The notes under the pieces: model-generated
The model's input: the letters and a program-made list of their open reading frames with translations, nothing else
What the model was told of the DNA's origin: nothing
Database searches by the model: none
Source of the DNA: Aporhodopirellula aestuarii
Lineage (GTDB): Bacteria; Planctomycetota; Planctomycetia; Pirellulales; Pirellulaceae
Reading direction: 5' to 3'
NCBI RefSeq assembly: GCF_023701485.1
Contig: NZ_JAMQBK010000062.1
Span: 1-64,000, forward strand
Length of the DNA stretch: 64,000 bases
Shown here: one piece after another, positions 10,501 to 18,745 of the stretch
Numbering within the stretch: the stretch's first letter is position 1
Layout of the letters: every line of letters starts with the position of its first letter
Program-made: the position numbers and the translations under genes

Positions 10501-11549
10501 TGCCTTTTGTACGTCAAGCACAACACGTTTTGATTTGTCCTGATGGCCCCGTCACCCAAATTCCACTGGGGGCTCTGCCGGGTGCGAAACCGGGGACTTA
10601 TTTGATCGAAGAAACATCGCTCAGCGTGTGGCCCGCGGCCCGTGTTCTACCCGACCTGCTCACCGAGGACGGATGGCGTGACGAAGAACGCTCGATCCTG
10701 CTGGTGGGCGGGGTCAACTATGACTCGGACGTTTTGGGAGAGTCCGCGGGAACCGGTGACAGCCCGACGCCGTCGAGGGAGCCGGCCATGAAATTTCGTC
10801 CCCTGCCGGGAGCGGAACAGGAGATCCGGCAAATTCACGACTTACATCAGGAGCTTTGGCCCCAAGAGAAACGCGAGTCGCTGACTCAGGATGAACCCAT
10901 TGAATCGGTAATTCGCGATCGATTGCCACATTATCAATATGTTCATCTGGCAACGCATGGTTTTTACTTTCCCGCTCAGGCCGCTTCCGTAACGGTCAAG
11001 AACGAATTCGTCGACGAGTTGATTTCGCTGTTCATCGATCGGATGCAGAATTTGGCTCAAAGTCCGGGAATCCTTTCCGGAATGGCACTGGCAGGGGCGA
11101 ACCGGCCCTATGCCGAATTCGATGGTGTGTTGACCGCGGAGGAGGTTGTGTCGCTGGACTTGTCACGGGTCCAATTGGTCGTGCTGTCAGCGTGCGAAAC
11201 AGGACTCGGGTTCGATTTGCACGCCAGCAGTGAAGGGCTCTTTGGCCTCCAACGCGCCTTCCACGTGGCCGGGGCCAGATCCGCCATCGCGAGTCTTTGG
11301 ACGGTGCCTGATCAGGGCACCCGCGAACTCATGGAACGCTTCTACGCGAATCTATGGGAAAGGAAAATGGGAAAAGCCGCTGCACTTCGCGAAGCGCAAT
11401 TGTGGATTTTGAATGATCATCGTTCGGTGGAAGATGTGGACTCATCCCGAGGGTTGACCGCGATCGACGAGCAGACCGAACGCTCCGTTCCAAAACGATT
11501 GCCCCCCTATCACTGGGCCGCCTTCACTCTCAGCGGAGATTGGCGATGA
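7509..11549 (+). CDS. exported TPR-repeat protein with C-terminal CHAT protease domain
   Basis: About 1346 residues. From the ATG at 7509 the N-terminus is MRAMRRSRFG followed by a hydrophobic core ending AFAADG, a typical signal peptide; earlier in-frame starts precede it with non-signal sequence. Residues ~60-850 consist of tandem tetratricopeptide repeats of ~42 residues (Kinesin-light-chain style, with recurring AEPLL, AL.I, LA..Y patterns). The C-terminal ~350 residues are a CHAT domain, a caspase-clan peptidase fold: the histidine lies in HLATHGF (His1150, codon 10956-10958) and the cysteine in VLSACETGLG (Cys1229, codon 11193-11195). Both catalytic residues are intact. The stop overlaps the start of a caspase-fold gene by 4 bp, so the two are one translational unit. 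Targets are unknown; the signal peptide makes a periplasmic location likely, unlike cytoplasmic TPR-CHAT effectors. Confidence 0.9.
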   Translation: MRAMRRSRFGLWFVLIGMVATAFAADGPEGTNEPLSPTSVSTSDPLLEAKSLFAKQQGQAAIAAAEAVLPRIGEAPDEPHWVTPLTWLAARYEEQGDWTGALKNWQRAYNAQVALAGREHWRSLGIGAEIGFVQGVLNREESHQNKIQDAGERLFKAKSLREQGKSDEAVRLLRQVLESYEQTGFTNSHRYGLTLMELGICFREQDELDQSETRLRQGMEVIASMVGDYHPLTAECMAELAWVFHSRSETFLTRQWMRWSAESLQQTVGEQDRRFILRVEHLAMMLTQQLDYDSALDLLKFALGLRENLSGKGSPTYIKTLTNLAAVFVLRGELQNAEPLLQESLAYYESARHNDPSGYANALNYQFYIAMQRQDMLTAEKLMLRKIEQLALAGDTPPIQLAQDYKSLGAVQLGLDKCVRALDAINQSLRIHEEIGDTSSLQYAQTQVHLAIAYQALGQIEAARKTYEVAVAVFVDSQQTLTDEYAVCLENMAHLEEQQGQYVRAEHAYTLALEVREKISGKDSFEYLSAMAQIAKLTADRGYVTSAREKWTQLSRLVEESQGTSSEAYVYCLLGTARTYRDDDPRKLQELKKAIATAKSVAGEQSFVFREGLDELGKYHASQGEIEEAIEVFRRLARIEKEFVGEQSRSHLQTLSSLARMYLRQQDWEQSTLLFEQILAHQQRRCGEENLVTIQARAELAEALVQAGEFSKVTKHYAENARVSEQLYGKHAFETIRYWVALADNHMRLKNQSEAEKLYREMLQRELKSSQTEAVRWSIVQHVRSSGLRRHLLNAILTLSRERPTQASENYRFVLAWKGQQLSSNLQARSQGDPEVKAQLAELQRLDTLLSAHLLQDTDPIDPLSWQRKGEQLMQEKERVASLLSQQANRMANQASTVDVQAVIESLPHDVVLVDIVEFQSDPWRQPSRRAGGQDSQQDDRNLVAFLLGSGFPIQAVHLGPSAKIDEQINLWRNDFGNSRDSHQAGVDLRRLLWEPLLPFVRQAQHVLICPDGPVTQIPLGALPGAKPGTYLIEETSLSVWPAARVLPDLLTEDGWRDEERSILLVGGVNYDSDVLGESAGTGDSPTPSREPAMKFRPLPGAEQEIRQIHDLHQELWPQEKRESLTQDEPIESVIRDRLPHYQYVHLATHGFYFPAQAASVTVKNEFVDELISLFIDRMQNLAQSPGILSGMALAGANRPYAEFDGVLTAEEVVSLDLSRVQLVVLSACETGLGFDLHASSEGLFGLQRAFHVAGARSAIASLWTVPDQGTRELMERFYANLWERKMGKAAALREAQLWILNDHRSVEDVDSSRGLTAIDEQTERSVPKRLPPYHWAAFTLSGDWR

Positions 11550-13849
11550 TCAACTCCGATCCTCATGGTCGATCAACGCATGTCGAATTGGGCGGGCAGA
11601 GTTGTTTCCTGGCCGGTTCTGTTTTAAAGATTCTGTTGGTACCGGTGACTTGGTGGTGTTTGTCGCTGGGCTGGTTGGTGATTTTTGCATCGGACGCGCA
11701 TGCTGATGACAGAGATGAACACTCACCTCGTCGGCACGCATTGCTGATCGGTTGTACTCGATACGATCATCTCCCCGAACATCTCCATTTAGTCGGTCCT
11801 GACAACGACGTTCTGCTGATGCGCTCGGTACTTGAAACGGCAGGCGTTCCTACCGATCAAATCACCGTACTGTGCGATGCTCTGGAGGAGCCATCACTGC
11901 GTCCGACACGCGACAACATCGTTTCGCAATTCAAGCGACTGGCAAAACGTGTCGGACCGCATGATCAGGTATTCATTCACTTATCAGGACACGGCAGCCA
12001 GCAGCCCAATGATCTCGGAGACCAACTTGCCGACATTGAACCGGATGCCCTCGATGAAGTGTTCTGTCCTGCTGACGTATCAACCGCCTCACCCGGCAAT
12101 CCCGCAAGGATTCCCAGCGGCATCACCGACGACGATTTTCGTGTTTGGCTCGATGCGATTCGTGACGCCGGCGCAAGCGTGTTTCTGATCGCCGATACGT
12201 GCCATTCGGGGACGATTACTCGGGCCAGCGACGAACGAGTCATTCGCAGTCTGCGTCCGGAATCCTTGGGAATCCGGACAGGTCACGCCCGAACACAAAA
12301 CGCTCGAATGGCGACGGATCCCGGCATCGCGGAACCGAACATCGAACGGCCTGACAGGGTAGCGAAACCGAATGGATTTCCGCGAGGACGTTTGTTGGCG
12401 ATCTACGCGGCCCAGCCTGGCGAGGTCACCTTTGAGACTCAGCTTCCGCTTGGCTCACCCCAAGCGAAATGTTACGGAATGTTGACGTACACGCTCGCCA
12501 AGCATTTGATGGGTGAACCCTCGCTGAGCTGCCGCGAACTGGTGCGACGGATTCACGCGGAGTACATCGCCTTAGGGATTCTGTCGCCGACCCCTTTCGT
12601 GGAAGGAGAGCAGACCGAGCAATCGATTTTCGGGCGTCCAATTCTTTCGGAAGCATCGCGGGGGCGGTACACCTTGCAGCAGCGCCCCGAAGGACTGCTC
12701 GTCAACGCGGGCGAATTGCATGGCCTCACCATCGGCAGCGTCTTTGCGATTGACTTGAAACCGGACCCCCGCGTCCTCCAGCGGATCGCGCACGTGCGTG
12801 TCGTCGGATTGGGACCGCTTTCCTCGACGGTCCAGCCTTGTGCGTATGACGGCGTACCGGCAATGGCGACGCTCTCGACACCCGTAGCCGCCCGACTCGT
12901 TCATACTCAGCTTGCCGGACGACCGATTCGCGTGAGCATGGCTTCGAAACCAATGGCGAGCGATTTGCAGGAAAAATGGAAAGCGGTTTCGGCCCGTTTG
13001 AACAGTCTCCAATCATCGTCAATTCAGTTGGTCCAAACGCACGATCAGGCTGACTGGATGATTCGCGACGCAGACGACGGGCTCTACTTGACGCCCTTGG
13101 CTTCACTTGACCGATTCGCGACAGCCCCGAGGGATCAGGCGACGACAATGCGCATCGGCCCGATTCCCGATCATGAACCTATCGATTGGTTGGCAACGCG
13201 ACTGAAACGCGTGGCTCGTGCACAGCACCTCATTCAACTGGCTGTATTCGCGATGAGGAATCAGTCCCAGGCACCACCGCTGTCAGTGAGTTTGGTGGTC
13301 TACAGTGGTCTGGAGGATTCGCACGGTCGGGTCGTCGACATGACAGCAGGGCGACCACGCGTGGCGGCGGGAACGATCGTCGGATTCGAAATTCAAAACC
13401 AAAGTCGCGTGACGCTGGACGCTAGCCTGTTTTTTGTTGATTCGCATTTTGGCATCGAGTCCGTCTTTCCCGTCGAGGGCATGGCCGACAATCGGATCTT
13501 GCCCGCAGGCCGCTTTCGCACTCGTCGCTATCGGGTCAATACTCAAACAACCGGTTTGGAGCATGCGGTGGCGATTGCCGTGCGAGGCCGACCCGCTCAA
13601 CAGCCGACCACCTTCCCGTTCTTATCACAGCCCAGCGTCGAAGTCGGCGATCCTGTCCATCGCACTTCCCAATCAGAGCCACGTGAGCAACGACCCTTCT
13701 TCGAGTCGCTGCTACAGAAACTCGACAATTCGCAAACCCAACGCGATCGACCGCTTGCAGGAGAAAGCTCGCGCGACTGGACAATGCAACTGCTCTCTTG
13801 GACAACCACCGTCAACTCAACCAAGGACGAATCCGTTCCCGAGTCGTAG
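11546..13849 (+). CDS. exported caspase-fold (peptidase C14) protein
   Basis: 767 residues from the ATGA overlap with the upstream CHAT gene; an ATG two codons earlier (11540) is equally possible. A long basic N-region and a hydrophobic segment end in AHA-DD at about residue 53, a signal peptidase I type site, so export is predicted. The caspase-like p20 domain spans ~60-300: HALLIGCTRYDHLP at its start, catalytic histidine in LSGHGSQ (His149) and catalytic cysteine in ADTCHSGT (Cys219), followed by an IYAAQPGE segment and a YGMLTYTLAKHL segment typical of bacterial metacaspase-like proteins. The C-terminal part (roughly 560-690) resembles DUF4384 (a surface/effector-associated beta domain), with VVYSGLEDSHGRVVD and SVFPVEGMADNR. 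Together with its neighbour it may form a proteolytic pair; activation and substrates are unknown. Confidence 0.88.
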   Translation: MINSDPHGRSTHVELGGQSCFLAGSVLKILLVPVTWWCLSLGWLVIFASDAHADDRDEHSPRRHALLIGCTRYDHLPEHLHLVGPDNDVLLMRSVLETAGVPTDQITVLCDALEEPSLRPTRDNIVSQFKRLAKRVGPHDQVFIHLSGHGSQQPNDLGDQLADIEPDALDEVFCPADVSTASPGNPARIPSGITDDDFRVWLDAIRDAGASVFLIADTCHSGTITRASDERVIRSLRPESLGIRTGHARTQNARMATDPGIAEPNIERPDRVAKPNGFPRGRLLAIYAAQPGEVTFETQLPLGSPQAKCYGMLTYTLAKHLMGEPSLSCRELVRRIHAEYIALGILSPTPFVEGEQTEQSIFGRPILSEASRGRYTLQQRPEGLLVNAGELHGLTIGSVFAIDLKPDPRVLQRIAHVRVVGLGPLSSTVQPCAYDGVPAMATLSTPVAARLVHTQLAGRPIRVSMASKPMASDLQEKWKAVSARLNSLQSSSIQLVQTHDQADWMIRDADDGLYLTPLASLDRFATAPRDQATTMRIGPIPDHEPIDWLATRLKRVARAQHLIQLAVFAMRNQSQAPPLSVSLVVYSGLEDSHGRVVDMTAGRPRVAAGTIVGFEIQNQSRVTLDASLFFVDSHFGIESVFPVEGMADNRILPAGRFRTRRYRVNTQTTGLEHAVAIAVRGRPAQQPTTFPFLSQPSVEVGDPVHRTSQSEPREQRPFFESLLQKLDNSQTQRDRPLAGESSRDWTMQLLSWTTTVNSTKDESVPES

Positions 13850-14137
13850 GGCCTATTTCGACAGGGCCACTTCCGAGCCAATCGCAACGCGAAGCGCAAG
13901 CTTGGAAGGCAGTTGCGAATAATCCGACGCTGACGCTGCGGGTTACCTTGGATTCGTTGATATGTCATGCGTCCGAATCAATTTGAAAACTCACCGCCTG
14001 GAGTGTTTCTAGGTGACCGGAGCAATCCAGGACATTGCCTTCTCGATCGTGACGTGTACTTGCCCAAGAGCTGGTCCGATCACCTACTCCGCATGACGCG
14101 AGCAGGAGTTCCTGAGCAAACGCCATTGGAAGAATCG

Positions 14138-16558
14138 TTAGAGGGGCCGAACCTCTAGTAGCGACACGCTTTTTGAGTCGAGATCGAATTCGGACGCAAC
14201 CGATTTTCCAGTAAACAAGTCGGTCACGGAAATGCTGGTGTGGTCCTTGATACCGATCTTCAATTTGGCATTGTTCTTTCCAATGTTAAGGATGCTCACC
14301 AGATAGCTTCCATCGTCTCGTTTCACCGCCAGCCAACGGCAGCCTTTGTGGTCGCTTCCGTTATCTTCGTCAAGCGTTACGTCGGGCAGGCCGCTGACTA
14401 TTTTTCCAAACGAGAAGTCTCGGATTTGTGCGGTGCTCTCCTCACCGCTGAGAATGATGAGCTCGCCGTTTCCTTGATTCAGGCTCTTGCTATGTGGCTC
14501 CCCGTATTCGTTTTTGCTCAAGCTCCTCTCGCTATCGATGATCAAGGTGCCTCCCTGATCCAGGTAGGACTGGAGCGAGTCGAGTTCGCTATCGGTGACG
14601 AATTCCGTCCGATAAACCAGAATCGCATCCCACGACTGATTGTCCTGCTTCTTGATGATGTTCTCCGTTGCAAATCCCACGGGAAACCCTTCAAAGAAGA
14701 GTTTTTCATAAACCGCGAACTGCTGTGTCATGTGGTTCTGTTTATTGATCGCCGATGTTTCCGAGTGGAAGAGCCGCAACGGGCGGCGCTGTTGCCGCAA
14801 GGCGATGATTTCTTCGGAAAAGCTGTTCAGGTCATACATCACCTGTGTGTAGGCGTTGGCGATGTGCGGTTGTTGGTTAACAGAGCCTGCAAAAGATCCT
14901 GCAAGCGCAAGGTCAGCGAACTCCAACTCGCCTTCCAGTCGATCTTCGGGCGATCCATCGGGATCTCTCGCCCAGAACCATGCCATGTTAGCGTCCATGC
15001 CCTGTAGCGTTGCCAGCCAATAAACACTCTCCACATACTCGACCGACGTATCGAGTTTTCTCCAACGAGAGGCGGATAAGAAATGAGACTCTGAGTTGAC
15101 GTGGATCTTCTCCGGAGAAACCGACTCCATAAAGTCGTAAGACATGCTCAACTCCTCCCAGCAATAGGCGTAATGTTCCTCCCAAGCTTCTGGTGTGTTT
15201 GGATAACTCATTCGCGTTGGCCGAGTTTTGGCATCATCCCCAATCATCGAAGTGAGTTCGGTCAGGGCTTCGAGGTCAATTCCGTGCGCACGATCATTGT
15301 CGGAATAAAGGTGTGTGCTGTTCTTGATGTGAGTGTCCGCATCGGGATTGCCGGTGCGAAGTTCGCCTTGAATGAACGCGTACCAATCGATGGCACGGTC
15401 CATGCTGTAGCGTGCCCAATCGTAGAACATCGGTGTGCCACGTGTTTGGGAAGGAATTGGAATTTCTATTTCCACCGTTTCAAAACTGGTGAAATCGGCT
15501 CCCCAGTTTTTGTTGAGCTGATCGAGATCGCCGTCGTATTTTTTTCGCAACCAATTACGAAATCCGTTGAGAGTGTAAGACGAAATTTGCTGCATTTCGC
15601 CGGTGCGTTTGGTCCAACCGCTCGCGATCGAATGCCAGTGGGGTTCGTTGGCGAGAATGTAGCCAAGCTGAGTCACCTTTTTTCCTTTGGTCAGGGCACC
15701 GGTTTCTCTGGCAATCGTTCCCCAAACCTCTCTCACCAGAGGGTTGTCGATGTCGAATCCCGTGAACGTCGAACGGCCAAAACGCACTTCCGGTTCGAGC
15801 TTCTCTACCCACTCGGGAATCCCCTGGTTCCAGTAGATCAGAAAGCCAACGTTGGACTCTGAAATCCCGGTGACCTCGCGCAGAAGTTCCTGATCGAAGG
15901 TGCGATCTTCCTTCAACAAAAAGGAATTGATCGCCCGGTCATGCTCAGGTGGATAAAGATTTTCGCCACCGTGGAAGATAGCACCGAGATGATCGTTGTA
16001 GACGCTGGTATCGGTCAGAGGCCGACCGACCGATTTGGAGAAGTAGTCATAGAGAAAGACGGGGCGGCCATTGCTGTTGATCAGCATGTTGTCACCGACT
16101 TCGATGTTTTGCCAGTCCACCTTGTTGACCGGGCGTCGCTTGATTTCACCGCTGATGACACGAGATAGTTCGGCAATCCCGCCGTCCAGAATTCCAACGA
16201 CTTTCTTACGTTGGAAATCCGGGATCTCGGCGGCGAGTTTGTCCTTGTCTTCCTTGTAAGGCGCATACTCCCCGAATAAATAGGCAACCGCATCCTGATT
16301 CCTTTCATCCCAATCCGCATATTTCAAAAACTCCTTGGCAAACCAAACGACCGTTTCCTCCCGGGTGACATCGATGCCGTTGGTCTGTGCCTCCTCCATT
16401 TTGGATTCCAGCGTTGTGATCTTTGCCAACGCTTCTTTGGTCAATGGGTTGGTTGCTGATGCCGTGACGGTGTCATCCGAGAAACAAGGATTAGGTGCGG
16501 ACAGCAGGCTGAGCAGTGCGAGTGCGGCAATCGTAAGGTGCGACAGTGTCCGGTTCAT
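14138..16558 (-). CDS. exported GH42-like beta-galactosidase/agarolytic hydrolase
   Basis: 806 residues starting at MNRTLSHLTIAALALLSLLS, a clear signal peptide; frame is open 42 codons upstream but without signal character. The catalytic domain looks like a GH42-type TIM barrel: FLIYWNQGIPEW early, GYILANEPHWHS with the predicted acid/base Glu after Asn, FRNWLRKKYDGDLDQLNKNWG (a hallmark of GH42 'NxxWG' segments), and a HVNSESHFLSAS segment that could hold the nucleophile Glu. A glutamine-amidotransferase-like trimerisation region (DAILVYRTEFVTDSEL, YLDQGGTLIIDSE) and a small C-terminal beta domain follow. It lies divergently to a GH50-like gene, a context that suggests agar or related galactan use. 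Exact substrate cannot be read from the sequence. Confidence 0.8.
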   Translation of the reverse strand: MNRTLSHLTIAALALLSLLSAPNPCFSDDTVTASATNPLTKEALAKITTLESKMEEAQTNGIDVTREETVVWFAKEFLKYADWDERNQDAVAYLFGEYAPYKEDKDKLAAEIPDFQRKKVVGILDGGIAELSRVISGEIKRRPVNKVDWQNIEVGDNMLINSNGRPVFLYDYFSKSVGRPLTDTSVYNDHLGAIFHGGENLYPPEHDRAINSFLLKEDRTFDQELLREVTGISESNVGFLIYWNQGIPEWVEKLEPEVRFGRSTFTGFDIDNPLVREVWGTIARETGALTKGKKVTQLGYILANEPHWHSIASGWTKRTGEMQQISSYTLNGFRNWLRKKYDGDLDQLNKNWGADFTSFETVEIEIPIPSQTRGTPMFYDWARYSMDRAIDWYAFIQGELRTGNPDADTHIKNSTHLYSDNDRAHGIDLEALTELTSMIGDDAKTRPTRMSYPNTPEAWEEHYAYCWEELSMSYDFMESVSPEKIHVNSESHFLSASRWRKLDTSVEYVESVYWLATLQGMDANMAWFWARDPDGSPEDRLEGELEFADLALAGSFAGSVNQQPHIANAYTQVMYDLNSFSEEIIALRQQRRPLRLFHSETSAINKQNHMTQQFAVYEKLFFEGFPVGFATENIIKKQDNQSWDAILVYRTEFVTDSELDSLQSYLDQGGTLIIDSERSLSKNEYGEPHSKSLNQGNGELIILSGEESTAQIRDFSFGKIVSGLPDVTLDEDNGSDHKGCRWLAVKRDDGSYLVSILNIGKNNAKLKIGIKDHTSISVTDLFTGKSVASEFDLDSKSVSLLEVRPL

Positions 16559-16689
16559 GGGTTTCTCGTTAGGAACGGAGGAAGCTGTAGGGTAAGACCG
16601 AGTGGAGAGCGCGGGACGTGACACAAAAAGGAGGCGGGCGAATCGTGTTGGGCTCGATTGACTCCGCCATCTTATCAGCATCAAATGAG

Positions 16690-16706
16690 GTATTATAGTA
16701 CAATAC
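16690..16706. promoter_or_regulatory. small inverted repeat in divergent hydrolase promoter region
   Basis: GTATT (16690-16694), a 7-base spacer and AATAC (16702-16706) form a short AT-rich inverted repeat in the 290-bp space between the divergent GH42-like and GH50-like genes. It could be an operator or part of a -10 region (TATAGT lies inside it). With 5-bp arms chance is a real possibility. Confidence 0.25.
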
Positions 16707-16851
16707 GACTGCTCGGCAGGTGAATGTCGTGATTACTCGTTGCATCAATATCTCTTCATCTGTTCCGATTTTCGGTCTGCCACTGTGATGCTTGCGATGA
16801 ATGATTTCTGCACCACCTGATTTCAACCAATTGCTCCAAGGATCTGAAAAA

Positions 16852-18342
16852 ATGATGACTGTCGTTCGTGTGGCTGGATGTGTTTTTGCTTTCATCGGGA
16901 TGGCGTTACCACTCGTTGCATCCGAGCGTGTGCTGGTCGATATGTCCGGCGATGCGGCGTTGGAAGCGAGCGTAGCGGCAGGATCCAAACTCTCGCTGGT
17001 CTCAAACGAGTCTGGCCCCGCTCTTCGAGCCGTGCTGGGCCAGACTCACAAGTGGCCTGGTGTATCCTTTCCATTCAATGGAGGAATTGATGCGTCGGCT
17101 TACGGGCGATTGACGTTTCAGATGAAGAACTCGGGGGACTCGCCCCTACGAATCCGCTGTCGGATCGACAGTCGCCCGAAAGGCTCGGATGACTCAGCCA
17201 ATCTAACTCGCATGCACGATGTCGCGCTTGCGCCGGGTCAAACAAAAGAGGTTCGCATCGCTTTGATACCTCATGTCGAGTACGAAGGAATTTCGCCGAA
17301 GGATTTCTTTGGGATGCGTGGGATACCCTTTTTCAGTAAGGAATCGATGCACCTGGAAAATATCACCCAGGTTTTGTTCTTTGTCGTTCAGGATCAAGTG
17401 CCACATACATTTGAGGTCGGAACGATCCGCCTTGTCGGCACGCCTTCGCCGGCTTCATCGACATCGATACCCGAGAAAGTCTTTCCATTCATCGATGAGT
17501 TCGGACAGTTCAAACACAAGGACTGGCCGGGGAAGACTCATTCGCTCGACGAATTGTTGCAGTCGGTCGAGACCGAAACACGGACTCTTGCTGCGACATC
17601 GCCACCGGACTCATGGAATCGCTATGGTGGCTGGAAGAACGGTCCAAAGCTTGAAGCTACCGGTTGGTTTCGCACGGCGAAGCACGAAGGTCGATGGACT
17701 CTGGTCGATCCGGATGGCAGGCTATTTTTCTCGTTGGGCATCGATGGAGTCGCCCTGAAGCTGGGCACTATTCTCGATGAACGTCACCACTGGTTCGAGA
17801 ACGTGCCTCCAGACATTGCCGCGAATAGTGAGTTCTACCATGCTTGGAAACCGAACCTGGAGAGATCCCACTTCTATAACAAATCGGTCCGAGCGTTCAG
17901 CTTTCACAAGTACAACGCGATGCGCAAGTACGGACCGGACTGGGAAAATCGCTTCGCTGAGGTTTCTACAAAGCGACTGCCCGCATGGGGCGTCAATACA
18001 CTGGGAAACTGGTCCTCTCCAGAGATTTGTTCGTTGGGCAAACTTCCCTATGTCGCCTATGTGCGGCCTGACTCGAAATCGGTTGAGGGATCATCCGGGC
18101 ACTGGGGGAAATTCAAAGACGTGTTTGACCCGAGTTTTGAAGCAAGCATCCGCAAGCAGCTTGAAGGCAAGGTGCTGGCTGGGACTGTGAATGACCCGAT
18201 GTGCATTGGGTATTTCGTCGACAACGAGTTAACGTTTGGCGATGACACCAACTTGGCTTTCGCAGTTCCGCAGCCGGACGCGATATCGCTGTATTGCTTT
18301 GTCGTCTGTGGACTGGCGAACCACTTTCGACGCTCTCGTTAG
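16852..18342 (+). CDS. GH50 beta-agarase-like protein, 3'-truncated
   Basis: About 496 residues from the ATG at 16852, preceded by AAGGATC. A signal peptide (hydrophobic residues ~3-22) leads into an N-terminal carbohydrate-binding-like beta domain (to ~200) and a GH50-type barrel: WTLVDPDGRLFFSLGIDGV, AWGVNTLGNWSSPE, LPYVAYV and MCIGYFVDNELTFGDD. The Glu in DNEL corresponds to the GH50 acid/base. Full-length GH50 enzymes are about 750-800 residues with the nucleophile ~160 residues further on; here the homologous reading ends at about 18265 and ~25 unrelated residues follow before a stop. The nucleophile half is therefore missing and the product is probably inactive. It is divergent to the GH42-like gene, so the pair may be a decayed galactan locus. 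Confidence 0.7.
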   Translation: MMTVVRVAGCVFAFIGMALPLVASERVLVDMSGDAALEASVAAGSKLSLVSNESGPALRAVLGQTHKWPGVSFPFNGGIDASAYGRLTFQMKNSGDSPLRIRCRIDSRPKGSDDSANLTRMHDVALAPGQTKEVRIALIPHVEYEGISPKDFFGMRGIPFFSKESMHLENITQVLFFVVQDQVPHTFEVGTIRLVGTPSPASSTSIPEKVFPFIDEFGQFKHKDWPGKTHSLDELLQSVETETRTLAATSPPDSWNRYGGWKNGPKLEATGWFRTAKHEGRWTLVDPDGRLFFSLGIDGVALKLGTILDERHHWFENVPPDIAANSEFYHAWKPNLERSHFYNKSVRAFSFHKYNAMRKYGPDWENRFAEVSTKRLPAWGVNTLGNWSSPEICSLGKLPYVAYVRPDSKSVEGSSGHWGKFKDVFDPSFEASIRKQLEGKVLAGTVNDPMCIGYFVDNELTFGDDTNLAFAVPQPDAISLYCFVVCGLANHFRRSR

Positions 18343-18482
18343 GATTTGGCTTGTCGCATCCGGACAGCGCGTCGAACTTGGTTCGCAGAGCAAAAAAACG
18401 CCAAGGGAAATTCAAGGCTACCCGAGATGCTATCGAGGCGATCAAACAAACACTCGGCCTGCAAACCGAAAACCTAGCCTGA
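18268..18482 (+). pseudogene. C-terminal fragment of an unidentified protein
   Basis: In a different frame from the truncated GH50 gene, an open reading runs from about 18268 to a TGA at 18480-18482. Its translation contains LWTGEPLSTLSLGFGLSHPD and RRAKKRQGKFKATRDAIEAI, a basic helical tail of a kind common at the end of transposases or other DNA-related proteins. I do not recognise the family. Its position right after the GH50 break suggests that a deletion or insertion joined the tails of two genes. Confidence 0.35.
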
Positions 18483-18745
18483 ACCCGGCGAGAGCTGCCC
18501 GCTCGGATCTTGCTCAACCATCGGAAGAGCAGTGGAAAGAACTTTGAGCAGATCGATGTAATCGTAGTCTCCACCACTTTGCACATTCAACTGACGGGTC
18601 TCGACGAGGCCGACAAGAACATCGTCTGCTCCACTATCCGTTGATCATTTCTGTAACAACCCGGGCGGGAATACGCTTGATAGTGTGAGCGCTCTGACGA
18701 CGTCAGAGCGGGCATGCTTTATTCAACCAACACAAAGGTTCCGCA
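18343..18745. other. intergenic region after GH50 break
   Basis: Apart from the gene fragment that ends at 18482 and the perfect inverted repeat at 18690-18710, I see nothing coding in these ~400 bases. The promoter of the RTX metalloprotease should lie in the last part. Confidence 0.45.
18690..18710. promoter_or_regulatory. perfect 9-bp inverted repeat upstream of RTX protease
   Basis: CGCTCTGAC (18690-18698), spacer GAC, and GTCAGAGCG (18702-18710) form a perfect palindrome 36 bp before the ATG at 18746. There is no T-run after it, so an operator or 5'-UTR hairpin is likelier than a terminator. Confidence 0.45.

Noticed and set aside
7509-13849. Considered as a CRISPR type III-E (TPR-CHAT) locus
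   Set aside because: No Cas7-11/gRAMP, no CRISPR array, and the TPR-CHAT protein has a signal peptide.
14240-15862. Two ~250-codon plus-strand frames opposite the GH42-like gene
   Set aside because: Antisense to a gene with a signal peptide and family motifs; the plus-strand readings show no domain.
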